64,000 nucleotides of DNA from positions 30,658 to 94,657 of the forward strand of contig JAIFLR010000024.1 of NCBI GenBank assembly GCA_020048985.1, given 5' to 3'. The DNA comes from Halobacteriovorax sp. (GTDB taxonomy: Bacteria; Bdellovibrionota; Bacteriovoracia; Bacteriovoracales; Bacteriovoracaceae). Under the pieces are notes generated by a model. It ran no database searches. It was given only the letters and a program-made list of their open reading frames with translations, and was not told where the DNA came from. Positions 26,820 to 35,953 of the stretch are shown one piece after another (position 1 is the first letter of the stretch; every line of letters begins with the position of its first letter). Position numbers and translations under genes: made by a program.

Positions 26820-27719
26820 TTAATGATAGGGGATTTTTACTTCCAATTCAAACTCTATTCCATAGAAGTGATCCATTTCGAAATTTATCAGCCCAACTAA
26901 GGATTCGAATTGATCCCAAGAGGCCTTGCCAGAGTTTTCCATGAAGTTTCCGTGCTTAGGACTAATTCTTAAATCCCCTATCCCCACTCCTTTTAATTGG
27001 AGTAAATCTATCAACTTCCCGGCCGGTAAATCCTTGAGGGGATTTTTAAATACGCAGCCGCAATTCTTAGTCGCTAAGGGCTGGGTCTTTTTTCGGTACT
27101 CTAAGTAATCTTTTATCTTTTGAGGAATTGATTCATCCACACCTGAATGAATCATCGTAGCCCCCACAATAACTTCACCTGGACGAACAAAAAGATTCTT
27201 ACGATATGCAAAGCTCTCTTTATGAATGATCTCTTCGCGCAGTTCACCCTTTGGAGTAACTAGCTGAACTTTCTTAATTAATTTCCCAATCTCACCCAGA
27301 TTGGTACCCGCATTCATATAAATCGCCCCACCAAGTGAAGCGGGGATGCCTGTAAAGACTTCCCAACCTTTTAATCCGAATTTAACCGCATGCGAGGTCA
27401 GGTGGTTTATTCCAAGGGAAGAAGGCAATATATATTCATCCCTTTGGGACTCAAGATAAGTTGAATCGAAATTAAAATCGAGATGTATTAACAATTCTTC
27501 ACACTGGGCCGGGAGGATTTGATTTGCTCCCCATCCCACAACTAGATACTTTTTTTGTCTTTCGGTCAAAAGAGGAAGTAGCTTTTGCAGAGCTTCGACC
27601 GTTTTTACTTCAACTAAATTACCCACCGAAGTCAATTTGAACGTAGTGTACCTAGTGAGATCAATATTCTCAAAATACTCACAGCCATCGATTTGTTTTA
27701 TCTGATTAAAAATTTCCAT
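26820..27719 (-). CDS. murB: UDP-N-acetylenolpyruvoylglucosamine reductase
   Basis: FAD/NADPH enzyme completing UDP-MurNAc synthesis in the cytosol. FAD-domain motifs are VVGWGANQIL, GIPASLGGAIYMNAG and YRKNLF. The catalytic acid position reads NCGCVFKNP, with Cys where E. coli has Ser229. A conserved Glu follows in ELEVKIP. The frame is open to a TTG at 27794; the family begins about 15 residues before the DLTRYTTFKL segment, so I prefer the ATG at 27719. It is first of the second dcw segment, after the three-gene interruption. Confidence 0.93.
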   Translation of the reverse strand: MEIFNQIKQIDGCEYFENIDLTRYTTFKLTSVGNLVEVKTVEALQKLLPLLTERQKKYLVVGWGANQILPAQCEELLIHLDFNFDSTYLESQRDEYILPSSLGINHLTSHAVKFGLKGWEVFTGIPASLGGAIYMNAGTNLGEIGKLIKKVQLVTPKGELREEIIHKESFAYRKNLFVRPGEVIVGATMIHSGVDESIPQKIKDYLEYRKKTQPLATKNCGCVFKNPLKDLPAGKLIDLLQLKGVGIGDLRISPKHGNFMENSGKASWDQFESLVGLINFEMDHFYGIEFELEVKIPYH

Positions 27720-27933
27720 TCCTGAAAAGCTATCACTAACTGGGCATTTTTTCCAAAGCATACAGAAGTAATTTTTTACATCTTGGCCAATCAATGTCGA
27801 AAAGATCCCAAGTATAATAGATAAGTTATTGAAAACTTGGTCTATACATAAGGGACTTCACCTTTTTTTTCTCAATTCGACAGATCTATTAACTAAAATT
27901 CATTAATAACTGATTCCTAATAGGAGCATAGTC

Positions 27934-29196
27934 ATGAATACAATCAAACGCGCCATATTTTTGTCAGCCTTAGCATTAAGTTTTACATCGGGCGTTTATG
28001 CTCAGGTGAAAGCGGAACTCAAAACAGATATAGCTAAAGAATACGTAAAGAAAAAAAGAGAAGAAAGAGTCAGTAAAATTCTAGGAACCCTTATGACTTT
28101 CGGGATCGAGGAAAAAGTTCTTAATATGAAAGCCCTTGGAGTGACTGAACAGGAGTATTATTCACTCCTCACTGCGGGTGGACAACTTTTTGATAATGTT
28201 GATGAACAAGGAATAATTGCGAGCGGAGATTATACCGCCGATGGTGCTGCCATCGTTCCTTATAAAGTTAAAATTTCTCCCGAAGGTTTTACCTTTGTGG
28301 AAGTCAGTTTGGTTAAACTCTATATGTTTGAATCCTATGACTTTGACGAGGCGAGCTTAGGTGTCGATTTTCTTATGCTTGAATACAATAACAAATATGA
28401 TTATCTCGCCAATCGTGAGCTCACCCTTAGTATTGTGAGAGGTGCATATGAAGCCTCTGCAAATGGTCTTGGTGTTGGAGCAGGGGTAAGGTTAGATGTA
28501 CCTATTTATGCCAAACTAGATCAAACCTCAGTTCATCCAGCAGTTAACTTTAATGAAGGCACTGGATATAGAGTCGACCTGAAGGCCAAAGCTGCTTTAT
28601 CAATCAAAAAAGATTTGTCGCTTACGTTTGGAGCGTCGACCTATTTCAGACATCATAAGTACCGCAATTGGGTCTCTGAAGCTGGAAAAGCCAAATACGA
28701 GACAGATCTGCAGGATTTTAATACTGATTTAAACACCCAAGCTGCGGCGATCAATCAATGGGATGACGACAAGTTCGCTTGGGAAGTGGCCAATGGTTAC
28801 CCTAATCCGGTTTCAGAGACATTTTATCTTGCTTCAAGTAGTGCAGGTTCTCGTCCTCAGTATTCTCTTCAATATCCGTATTTTGAGAAATATGGGCAAA
28901 ACGTGGTGAGAAATACAATCGTTCTGTCCCCCTCTTTGTCCTTGAAAAAGGACTTCTATTCAAAGTCAGGCAAAGTAAAGCAATCTCTTGAAATGTCTCT
29001 TGAAGCCGATTTATTTATGTTAGATAAATTCACTGGTAAGCGCGAAAAACCGAATCGCATGTTTCAGAAGCAGGACAGGAACATGGGAGCAAGTTTAACT
29101 GATGAGGAGCTTATAAACTTTAAAAACATTGGTTCAGGTGCTTCTCAGAATAATTATACAATTCGACTGGTGTATAAATTTGGGGCAAGAAATTAA
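27934..29196 (+). CDS. Exported outer-membrane-type protein, 420 aa
   Basis: A 420-residue protein with a clear signal peptide (MNTIKRAIFLSALALSF through VYAQ). The mature part contains many alternating hydrophobic/polar strands (for example the LKAKAALSIKKDLSLTFGAST block) and ends in the strand-like YTIRLVYKF, so I infer an outer-membrane beta-barrel or porin-like protein. No enzyme motif is seen. A good ribosome-binding site (TAGGAG) precedes the ATG. It is on the opposite strand to the dcw genes and interrupts them; it converges with the TPR gene, with only 3 bases between the stops. Confidence 0.72.
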   Translation: MNTIKRAIFLSALALSFTSGVYAQVKAELKTDIAKEYVKKKREERVSKILGTLMTFGIEEKVLNMKALGVTEQEYYSLLTAGGQLFDNVDEQGIIASGDYTADGAAIVPYKVKISPEGFTFVEVSLVKLYMFESYDFDEASLGVDFLMLEYNNKYDYLANRELTLSIVRGAYEASANGLGVGAGVRLDVPIYAKLDQTSVHPAVNFNEGTGYRVDLKAKAALSIKKDLSLTFGASTYFRHHKYRNWVSEAGKAKYETDLQDFNTDLNTQAAAINQWDDDKFAWEVANGYPNPVSETFYLASSSAGSRPQYSLQYPYFEKYGQNVVRNTIVLSPSLSLKKDFYSKSGKVKQSLEMSLEADLFMLDKFTGKREKPNRMFQKQDRNMGASLTDEELINFKNIGSGASQNNYTIRLVYKFGARN

Positions 29197-29199
29197 TTT

Positions 29200-30381
29200 T
29201 TAGACGACTTTATATCTAGCGTCGAAAGCTTTAACTTTTGCATTATACTTTTTAGAATAATCAGAAACGAGCTTTCGAAGCCTTTGAAGAGATATCTCTG
29301 TCAGCTCCTCATTCCAAATAAGCCTTATGAGTTCTTCATTTTGAATCGGGGCGCGGCATACAGAGAATATATAAGCCATTTTTTCAAGATTAGTTTCCAT
29401 TAAATTTAGTTTTTCTTCATCAATAGTCAATTCACCAATGTTTCCTAGATGCTTTTGGATGGCTTGATAAAAGAGCGATTTTTCACCCGTATAGGTAAAG
29501 TTTTTGTCGTATAAAAATTTATTATGATGAGATAGTGTATTCCAGACTTTTGCTGCCTCTTGAGTATCTCCAGACTTCAGCAGGTTAATCACTTTGAGCT
29601 GCATGTATAACTCAGGAAAATCTTTAAAGTCTTTACTGTAAAAATAGAGAGGAGCATCCTGTGTGAGATGCTCTAAGACGCATTTCATATACAAATAATT
29701 CGCTTTAACCAGACAACCAGAAATTTTCTTGTATTCATCTAAAACAATGAAACATTGATCGAAGTTTTTATCCGTTGCATGAAGATTAAAAAGATTAACT
29801 AAAAAGTATGGTCTATAAATCTCAAACTGAGGATTGGATTGGCCTTTAATCTTTTTATAAAATGAGACTGCGTTTTTTGTTTGCCCAGTTATTGAATAGT
29901 AGCACATCTGAGCATATTGCTTTTGAAGCTTCTGTGAATCATTTTGGGGCTCAACCACAATCAACTGGTCTAAGACTTCAGAGGTCTTCTGAATATCTCG
30001 TCGGTTGGAGTAGACATTTACGAGAAGGCAAAGTGAATTAATAATAAATGGGCTTGCTTTTTGTTTTTTAAAGCACTCTACCGAGTTGTTTAGGTTCTCA
30101 ATGGCATGACTAAAGTGGCCATGTTGATTATAAATGAGGCCCTTGAGGTAGTACCTAATCCCTTCAAGAAAAGTATCATCTTGGATTTTGATTTTAAGAA
30201 GATCCAACGCTTCATCTTTTTTATTTTTATTATACAAATAAAAGGAGGTCAGAATCTTCTTCTCTGTAATTGAAAATGGATGCTGTTTAAGTCGGTACCG
30301 GAACATCCTGAGGTTGGAGTGAACAAGCTTCCAGGTATCTAGGAAAAAAAGAGTATTTTCTTCGGTGCTACTTTTTTTCAT
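29200..30381 (-). CDS. TPR protein with C-terminal winged-helix-like domain
   Basis: Cytosolic protein of about 393 residues (frame open to 30411). The body is a series of helical hairpins in TPR-like register (for example ALDLLKIKIQ, AIENLNNSVECF, AVSFYKKIKG). The last 65 residues (MAYIFSVCRAPIQNEELIRLIW ... LQRLRKLVSDY ... ARYKVV) resemble an OmpR-type winged helix. This suggests a transcription regulator with a TPR sensing domain. It overlaps the 148-residue secreted-protein gene and is co-transcribed with it. No target is known. Confidence 0.65.
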   Translation of the reverse strand: MKKSSTEENTLFFLDTWKLVHSNLRMFRYRLKQHPFSITEKKILTSFYLYNKNKKDEALDLLKIKIQDDTFLEGIRYYLKGLIYNQHGHFSHAIENLNNSVECFKKQKASPFIINSLCLLVNVYSNRRDIQKTSEVLDQLIVVEPQNDSQKLQKQYAQMCYYSITGQTKNAVSFYKKIKGQSNPQFEIYRPYFLVNLFNLHATDKNFDQCFIVLDEYKKISGCLVKANYLYMKCVLEHLTQDAPLYFYSKDFKDFPELYMQLKVINLLKSGDTQEAAKVWNTLSHHNKFLYDKNFTYTGEKSLFYQAIQKHLGNIGELTIDEEKLNLMETNLEKMAYIFSVCRAPIQNEELIRLIWNEELTEISLQRLRKLVSDYSKKYNAKVKAFDARYKVV

Positions 30382-30805
30382 ATATTTCAAGCAATGACTT
30401 GAGGCTTTCAATGTGTGCTGTTCTTATGTTTGATGTAACATGACATGATACAGCGGCACTGCCTTCAAGCTCTTTTAGAATTGCATGAATCGCCTGTAAC
30501 TCAGTGTTTATATCTTTACAGATATGTGACTGAAGCTGATTCAGCTTGAGAATATCAGTAATACTATCAATGACTATTTGATTTTTAATTGCCTCGACAT
30601 GATTTCCAAATTCATCAAAACTTATAAACTTCTTGTGCCAAATATCTAAGAAGCTTGTTTCTAATTCTCTAAGAGTAGTGAAATGAGTTTTACATTGAAT
30701 TGATTCGTTCCCCATTTCATCATCTGGCCCTCCACCCCCGGGGTTACCAAGGGTTTGAGAGAATGCAACTTGAGAAAAGAGTAAAAAAAATAGAATGCTT
30801 TTCAT
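30368..30805 (-). CDS. Small secreted protein, 145 aa
   Basis: I do not recognise this protein. A signal peptide (KSILFFLLFSQVAFS) is followed by a Gly/Pro/Asp-rich stretch (NPGGGGPDDEMGN) and a helical region. The mature part has three Cys, which could form a disulphide. The start may be the ATG at 30805 or 30814. It lies about 105 bases after the murC stop on the same strand and overlaps the TPR regulator gene, so the two form an operon inserted in the dcw cluster. Confidence 0.65.
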   Translation of the reverse strand: MKSILFFLLFSQVAFSQTLGNPGGGGPDDEMGNESIQCKTHFTTLRELETSFLDIWHKKFISFDEFGNHVEAIKNQIVIDSITDILKLNQLQSHICKDINTELQAIHAILKELEGSAAVSCHVTSNIRTAHIESLKSLLEIYEKK

Positions 30806-30918
30806 AGTTCTCATATCGGATATAGCTCGTTAGAACTAAAGAAATAGCTATAAGTATCTGTTATTAAACGGGTTTCCCGAACCGTCGGAAAGGGCGCGCT
30901 TAGATCTATAAATGCTGA

Positions 30919-32295
30919 TTAAAGTGCCTTAACCATCTCACGAATTTTCTTCGAAATCGCCCCCGCTCCGAGAGTTACAAAAAGATAGTCTTTATCTTTG
31001 CGCTCTTGGAGCAATGGCTTCATTTCATCTAGACTTGAAAGGTAATGAACGTTCTTGCCACTTTTTTTCATTTCAGCGACAAGTGCTTCTGTTGTAATAC
31101 CTGGTATCGGTTGTTCAGAGGCCGCGTAGATGGGAGTCAGGTACAGTTCTGTTGCACCCTCAAAACATTCTTGAAACTCTTTCCAGAAGTTCTGAGTACG
31201 GCTGAAACGGTGAGGTTCGAAGACCACACACATGGGACGGTTATCCACATTTCTTAGTGTTGAAATAGTTGCTTTAACTTCCGTTGGATGGTGGCCGTAG
31301 TCATCGATAACTAGAAAGTTATTCTTTTCGTAGAGTTTTTCAAGGCGGCGGCCTACGCCTTGAAACTTCATGAGTCCAGACTTTATAAGTTCTAAATCAA
31401 TTCCAGCCTGATGAGACATCGCAATGGCAGCAAGAGAGTTTGAAACATTATGCATCCCCCACATGGGAGTTTTGATTGTGGTCAGTTTTTCGCCCTGAAA
31501 ATATAGCTCGTAAGTAGTTCCACCAGCATTGATCGAAACGTTCTTTGCGACATAATCAGTTTCTTCTAAGTCAGTATCAATGCCATACCAAACCATAGGA
31601 CGCTTGATTAGTCCCTTTATAGAAAGTGTAGGTTTGTCATTGGCATTGAGTGCAACTCGCCCGTAAAAAGGGAGTTTGTTAACAAACTCCACAAATGCTT
31701 CAACAACTTTTTCTTTAGTGCCATAAAAATCGAGGTGATCATCATCAATATTAGTGATCGCGGCCATTATTGGATTCAACAAAAGAAATGAGCCATCAGA
31801 TTCGTCAGCTTCAGCAATCAGAAATTCTCCATCACCTTTTCTGGCATTTCCGCCAAGGTTACTGACAATTCCCCCGATGATATGGGTCGCATCTTTTTTA
31901 GCTTCTTGGAAAATGGTTGCAATCAAACTGGTGGTAGTTGTTTTCCCGTGAGATCCGGCGACAGCTATTCCGAATTTCAGGCGCATCAGTTCAGCCAGCA
32001 TTTCGGCCCTTCTAATCATAGGGATTTTAAGTTCTGTTGCTCTGGCGAATTCCGGGTTTTTTGGATCGATAGCGGAGCTATAAACAACGAGTGTCGCTCC
32101 TTCAATGTTAGAAGCGTTGTGACCAATGAAGATCTGGGCACCTTTTGATTTGAGATTTTCTGTTACAGAAGAAGCGTTCAGATCAGAGCCGGAAATGTTA
32201 TATCCAAGATCAAGCAAAACCTCGGCAATTCCGCTCATGCCGATGCCGCCAATTCCGATAAAATGAAGTTTTGTTGTCTTAAGCCATCCCAACAT
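30919..32295 (-). CDS. murC: UDP-N-acetylmuramate--L-alanine ligase
   Basis: ATP-dependent ligase that adds the first stem residue, L-Ala. It has an N-terminal Rossmann domain (HFIGIGGIGMSGIAEVL), P-loop GSHGKTTT, the metal-binding TNIDDDHLDFYG segment, and the C-terminal domain with DDYGHHPTEV and EPHRFSRT. At 458 residues it has the usual length. Its start overlaps the end of murG by 17 bases. It is the last gene of the first dcw segment. Confidence 0.97.
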   Translation of the reverse strand: MLGWLKTTKLHFIGIGGIGMSGIAEVLLDLGYNISGSDLNASSVTENLKSKGAQIFIGHNASNIEGATLVVYSSAIDPKNPEFARATELKIPMIRRAEMLAELMRLKFGIAVAGSHGKTTTTSLIATIFQEAKKDATHIIGGIVSNLGGNARKGDGEFLIAEADESDGSFLLLNPIMAAITNIDDDHLDFYGTKEKVVEAFVEFVNKLPFYGRVALNANDKPTLSIKGLIKRPMVWYGIDTDLEETDYVAKNVSINAGGTTYELYFQGEKLTTIKTPMWGMHNVSNSLAAIAMSHQAGIDLELIKSGLMKFQGVGRRLEKLYEKNNFLVIDDYGHHPTEVKATISTLRNVDNRPMCVVFEPHRFSRTQNFWKEFQECFEGATELYLTPIYAASEQPIPGITTEALVAEMKKSGKNVHYLSSLDEMKPLLQERKDKDYLFVTLGAGAISKKIREMVKAL

Positions 32296-33334
32296 GCGCT
32301 TTAATCTCTCTTAAAATCTCAGTGCAGGTTTCATTACCTGAATGAGGGGTTTGAGAGTACTTTAGCTCTTCCTTTGAAGCCTTGACTAGAAATTCTTCAA
32401 CGCGCTTTACGCACTCATCATGGGGTAATTTGGGGTCAAGAACGTCCACAGTAAAGTCTGATTCTTCTTTGAAGATCTGGGCATTATAAAATTGATGATT
32501 ATCCGTTGCGGCAGGGTAAGGAAATATCAGAACTGGCTTCTTAATAATGGCCAGCTCCGATACCGTACTGGCACCGGCACGGGCAATGATCACATCGCAC
32601 CATTCGTATTCATTTTGAATATTTTCAATGTAATCCATTGGTACATACTCAATTCGAGTCGCTGTTTCAGGAGCTTTCTGACCACTACCAAGTTGATGAT
32701 GAATACTCAAAGCGGACACTGGTGGTTTTTTTAGAATATCAAAAATGACTTTATTGATTTGGGTCGCCCCCAAACTTCCACCGAAAACTAGCACTTTAAG
32801 ATTTCCATCAAATTGTTTTGTGGGTACTGGCTGAATTGATTTCCGGGTCGGGTTTCCCACCACACGGACCTTATGCTTGAGACTGGCGGATAGTCCCTTG
32901 GTTTTTGAAAAATGAACAAAAATTCTGGCAGAAATCCAACCCAGAATTCTGTTAGTTAACCCCATGACGGCGTTCTGCTCAATAATAAAAACTGGGATGA
33001 ATTGTAAAAAGCCCGCTAGAAGTGTTGGGCCGCAAACATATCCTCCGGCCCCAACAATAAATGATGGCCGCTTAGAGAGATAAATTTTAAAAATTGTAAA
33101 AAAACTTATCGCATTGAGCACAATGTTTTTAAAGAGAGTAATTGGATTATTGGTTCTCAGAGGTTTCGAATTCAGATGGATGACGTTTTGATCCTTAAAC
33201 AACTTATAATCCAAAGGCCGCTGGCCAGTAAGATAAAGGATATCAAATCCCTTCTCTTTTAGGGCCTCACCTATCGCCAGGGCAGCATTGATGTGACCGC
33301 CAGTTCCACCGGCAACGAGTACAGCGTATTTCAT
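32279..33334 (-). CDS. murG: UDP-GlcNAc transferase to lipid I (MurG)
   Basis: Peripheral membrane GT28 glycosyltransferase converting lipid I to lipid II. It has the N-terminal G-loop GGTGGHINAALAIG, a hydrophobic membrane-contact patch, GGSLGATQIN, and the donor-site motif ARAGASTVSELAIIKKP with FPYPAATDNHQ. At 351 residues it is typical. It lies 3 bases after ftsW and overlaps murC. Confidence 0.96.
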   Translation of the reverse strand: MKYAVLVAGGTGGHINAALAIGEALKEKGFDILYLTGQRPLDYKLFKDQNVIHLNSKPLRTNNPITLFKNIVLNAISFFTIFKIYLSKRPSFIVGAGGYVCGPTLLAGFLQFIPVFIIEQNAVMGLTNRILGWISARIFVHFSKTKGLSASLKHKVRVVGNPTRKSIQPVPTKQFDGNLKVLVFGGSLGATQINKVIFDILKKPPVSALSIHHQLGSGQKAPETATRIEYVPMDYIENIQNEYEWCDVIIARAGASTVSELAIIKKPVLIFPYPAATDNHQFYNAQIFKEESDFTVDVLDPKLPHDECVKRVEEFLVKASKEELKYSQTPHSGNETCTEILREIKAHVGMA

Positions 33335-33337
33335 AGA

Positions 33338-34504
33338 TTAATTAAAAGCGCTCTTCAGAGCTCCCACAGGGGACTGCTTACCTTTATTTTTAATTTCTTT
33401 TAGATCCCCTGGCTGGATTCTAATACAGGCAAAGACCAGACCTAATGCTGCAAGGTTGGCCACCATGGACGATCCCCCGTAACTAATGAATGGAAGATTA
33501 AGACCCTTGGTAGGAAGCACACCTAGGACTACACCCATATTTAAAAAGGCTTGAAAGCCAATGGTGAAAATAATCGTCGAAACCATGATGCTACCGACTC
33601 GAGATTTAAGTGAAATGGCCATTTTGAAGCCAATAAATATAAAGCTCACAAACATGATGGCGGTAGCAATCACGCCAATAAAACCTAACTCTTCACCAAC
33701 TACTGAGAAGATGAAGTCGTTATACGCTTCAGGAAGATAAAAGAGTTTTTCGTTACTGTTGCCCAATCCCTGTCCAAAGAATGAACCATTGGCAAAAGCC
33801 AGGAATGATTGAATCACCTGAAATCCACTGCCGCGAGGATCGGCCCAAGGATCTAAAAAAGCGAGGAGTCTTTTAACTCGGTAAGGAGCGGAGATTAAAA
33901 TTCCGAAAGCACCGATAAAACCAACCACCATACAACCATAGAAATATTTACGAGGGAATGAACTTAAAAAGGCGATAAAACCAAGAATCATGGCGGAGAT
34001 AAAAAAAGTTCCAAAGTCAGGCTGGACGACAAAAATCGCCAGAGGATAAACCAGTCCTGAAAAGTATAAGGCCCTTTGCTTAGGAGTGTAGTTATTGAAA
34101 TTCTCGAAATAACGAATCGCCGCCAACATCAATGTATACTTTAAAAACTCACCCGGCTGAAGATTCATGAATCCCAAATTCAACCAGCGCTTAGAGCCCT
34201 TCATCATGACCCCGATTCCTGGAACGAGAGTCAGAGTTAAAATGAAAGCAAAAAAAGCATTAATCTTATAGGCTTGCTTGTAGAGATAGAGAATTTTAAG
34301 TTTAGAGAAGACCAGAGCAAGCCCCAAACCAAGGGCAATGAAGATGAGCTGTTTATAAAGGAAGAAGTAACTATTCCCCATGTTCTCAGTCGCATACATA
34401 TAGCTGGCCGAGAACACCATGATGACTCCAAAGAGAGTCAGAAAGAAAACATTGATCAGGAAATAATTTGTTAACTTTTCTAGTCGGTTATTAGTGTCTT
34501 GCAT
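33338..34504 (-). CDS. ftsW: SEDS glycosyltransferase FtsW
   Basis: SEDS-family peptidoglycan polymerase of the divisome with about ten membrane segments. Motifs include KGSKRWLNLGFMNLQPGEF and the end motif GLNLPFISYGGSSMVANLAALG. At 388 residues it has typical length. It follows murD by 48 bases and works with FtsI, encoded upstream in the same run. Confidence 0.95.
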   Translation of the reverse strand: MQDTNNRLEKLTNYFLINVFFLTLFGVIMVFSASYMYATENMGNSYFFLYKQLIFIALGLGLALVFSKLKILYLYKQAYKINAFFAFILTLTLVPGIGVMMKGSKRWLNLGFMNLQPGEFLKYTLMLAAIRYFENFNNYTPKQRALYFSGLVYPLAIFVVQPDFGTFFISAMILGFIAFLSSFPRKYFYGCMVVGFIGAFGILISAPYRVKRLLAFLDPWADPRGSGFQVIQSFLAFANGSFFGQGLGNSNEKLFYLPEAYNDFIFSVVGEELGFIGVIATAIMFVSFIFIGFKMAISLKSRVGSIMVSTIIFTIGFQAFLNMGVVLGVLPTKGLNLPFISYGGSSMVANLAALGLVFACIRIQPGDLKEIKNKGKQSPVGALKSAFN

Positions 34505-34552
34505 GTGTTACACCGGAAATGAGTTGTTTCATTACCAGTGTAACATAGGACA

Positions 34553-35935
34553 TTAAAGTTGGAAGATGAGTTTCTTGTAGTAGTTACCTTTTTCTTCAAA
34601 ATCCCGGAACACATCAGTGCTGTCGTTACCAGGGCACAGAAGAATCGTGTCCCCAGTTCGTGATTTCTGATAGGCCAGCAAAACTGACTCATCAAAAGAT
34701 CCAACCAGGTAGGTTTGAGTAGAATCACCGAGAACTCTGTTCATCGATTCTTTAACTTCACCCACTAAAACGAGAACACGGACCTTATCTTTCATAATTG
34801 AAGCGTATTTATCATAAACAACACCTTCAATTTCCTTACCACCAGCAATCAAGATGACGGGATCTTTGAAGGCTTCAAGCGAAACCTTGAGCTCTTCCAT
34901 CGTTTCTGACTTCGAGTCGTTGTAGAAACGCACGCCGTTCTTCTCTACGACGAATTCAAGACGATGAGGAATTCCAGGGAACTTCTCAATACAGTTTTGG
35001 ATTGAAGCATCAGAAACTTTAAGCGCCTTACAAGCTGTGATGGCTGCCATCATATTTTCGCGGTTATTAACACCCACGATTCTCATATCCGTTACTTTGA
35101 ACTCAGAGTGGTAATGAATATTGGAATGAATTCGTTTGTCATGAAAGTGAGTTCCCTGAATTTCTGAGATCACACCCATCGTTACGAATGATTTTCTTGA
35201 ATACCAAAATGTCTGGGCTTGAGAAGATCTAAGTACCGAGTTAGAGGCCAGTTTATCAAAGTTCACTACTAAATAACTTTCTGGACCTAAATTTCTTGCC
35301 ACTTTAAGGGCAGTATCAAGGTATTCTGCAGACGTTTTGAAGCGACCTTGAAGATTTTTTTCCTCAAGATTCGGATAAACGGCCATAATCGGTTTAAAAT
35401 TTTCAACCGTCTGAAGCTGAAGTGGAGAAACTTCAACCACGCAGTAATCAATCTCCTCTTTATTTGGAAGAGAGAGAAAGTTTATGAATGGCTCTTCAGA
35501 AGTTCCACCAATGAAAACATTCTTTTTATCTACTTTAAGCGTGTAGCCGATCATATGCGAAGTGATGGTTCTACCATGACTTCCACAAACGGCGATGATT
35601 GGCTTTTTGCAGTTTTCGTAAGCAAAAGCAAAGTCTGAATAAACAGCTCTTCCATGCTCACGAGCGACTTTCAATTGTGGAAGGAAAGGATCTACAGAGG
35701 AAGAATAGACCACCATGTCGGCATCAATAAAATCTTCATCTTTATGCTCACCAAGAGTCATGGTAGGCGTCGGATTTATTTTTCTTAATCTCTTCACTTG
35801 TTTATTTAAATCAAAGATAGGCTTTATATCTGTAACTTTAATTTCACAACCAAGTTGAGTAAAAAGATGAATGAGTGCAAAACCAGTCTTTCCAAGTCCT
35901 ACGACTAAGACTTTTTTGCCTTTATATTTTTCCAT
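34553..35935 (-). CDS. murD: MurD-like UDP-MurNAc-L-Ala:D-Glu ligase, altered active site
   Basis: By position (mraY-murD-ftsW) and overall sequence this is MurD, which adds D-Glu. The N-terminal domain (VLVVGLGKTGFALI) and the substrate-side motifs PGIPHRLE and NDSK are conserved. Several catalytic positions differ: the P-loop reads GSHGRT, with Arg in place of the invariant Lys; the usual DHMDR segment is replaced by EEKNLQGRF; and the position of the carbamylated Lys (E. coli K198) aligns with Ala. It may be a strongly adapted enzyme or inactive. At 460 residues it has normal length, without a frameshift. Confidence 0.85.
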   Translation of the reverse strand: MEKYKGKKVLVVGLGKTGFALIHLFTQLGCEIKVTDIKPIFDLNKQVKRLRKINPTPTMTLGEHKDEDFIDADMVVYSSSVDPFLPQLKVAREHGRAVYSDFAFAYENCKKPIIAVCGSHGRTITSHMIGYTLKVDKKNVFIGGTSEEPFINFLSLPNKEEIDYCVVEVSPLQLQTVENFKPIMAVYPNLEEKNLQGRFKTSAEYLDTALKVARNLGPESYLVVNFDKLASNSVLRSSQAQTFWYSRKSFVTMGVISEIQGTHFHDKRIHSNIHYHSEFKVTDMRIVGVNNRENMMAAITACKALKVSDASIQNCIEKFPGIPHRLEFVVEKNGVRFYNDSKSETMEELKVSLEAFKDPVILIAGGKEIEGVVYDKYASIMKDKVRVLVLVGEVKESMNRVLGDSTQTYLVGSFDESVLLAYQKSRTGDTILLCPGNDSTDVFRDFEEKGNYYKKLIFQL

Positions 35936-35953
35936 GAAAGCTCCTTAAAAAAC

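Noticed and set aside
30815..30850. Sigma28-like TCCGATAT upstream of the secreted 145-aa gene
   Set aside because: Its -35 half matches only 5/8 at the wrong spacing, and the predicted start would fall at or inside the coding region.
30860..30900. Possible terminator after murC
   Set aside because: The stems (CGGG/CCCG and TTTCC-GA/TC-GGGAAA) are short or bulged and compete with each other, and the following T-run is weak, so I did not list it.
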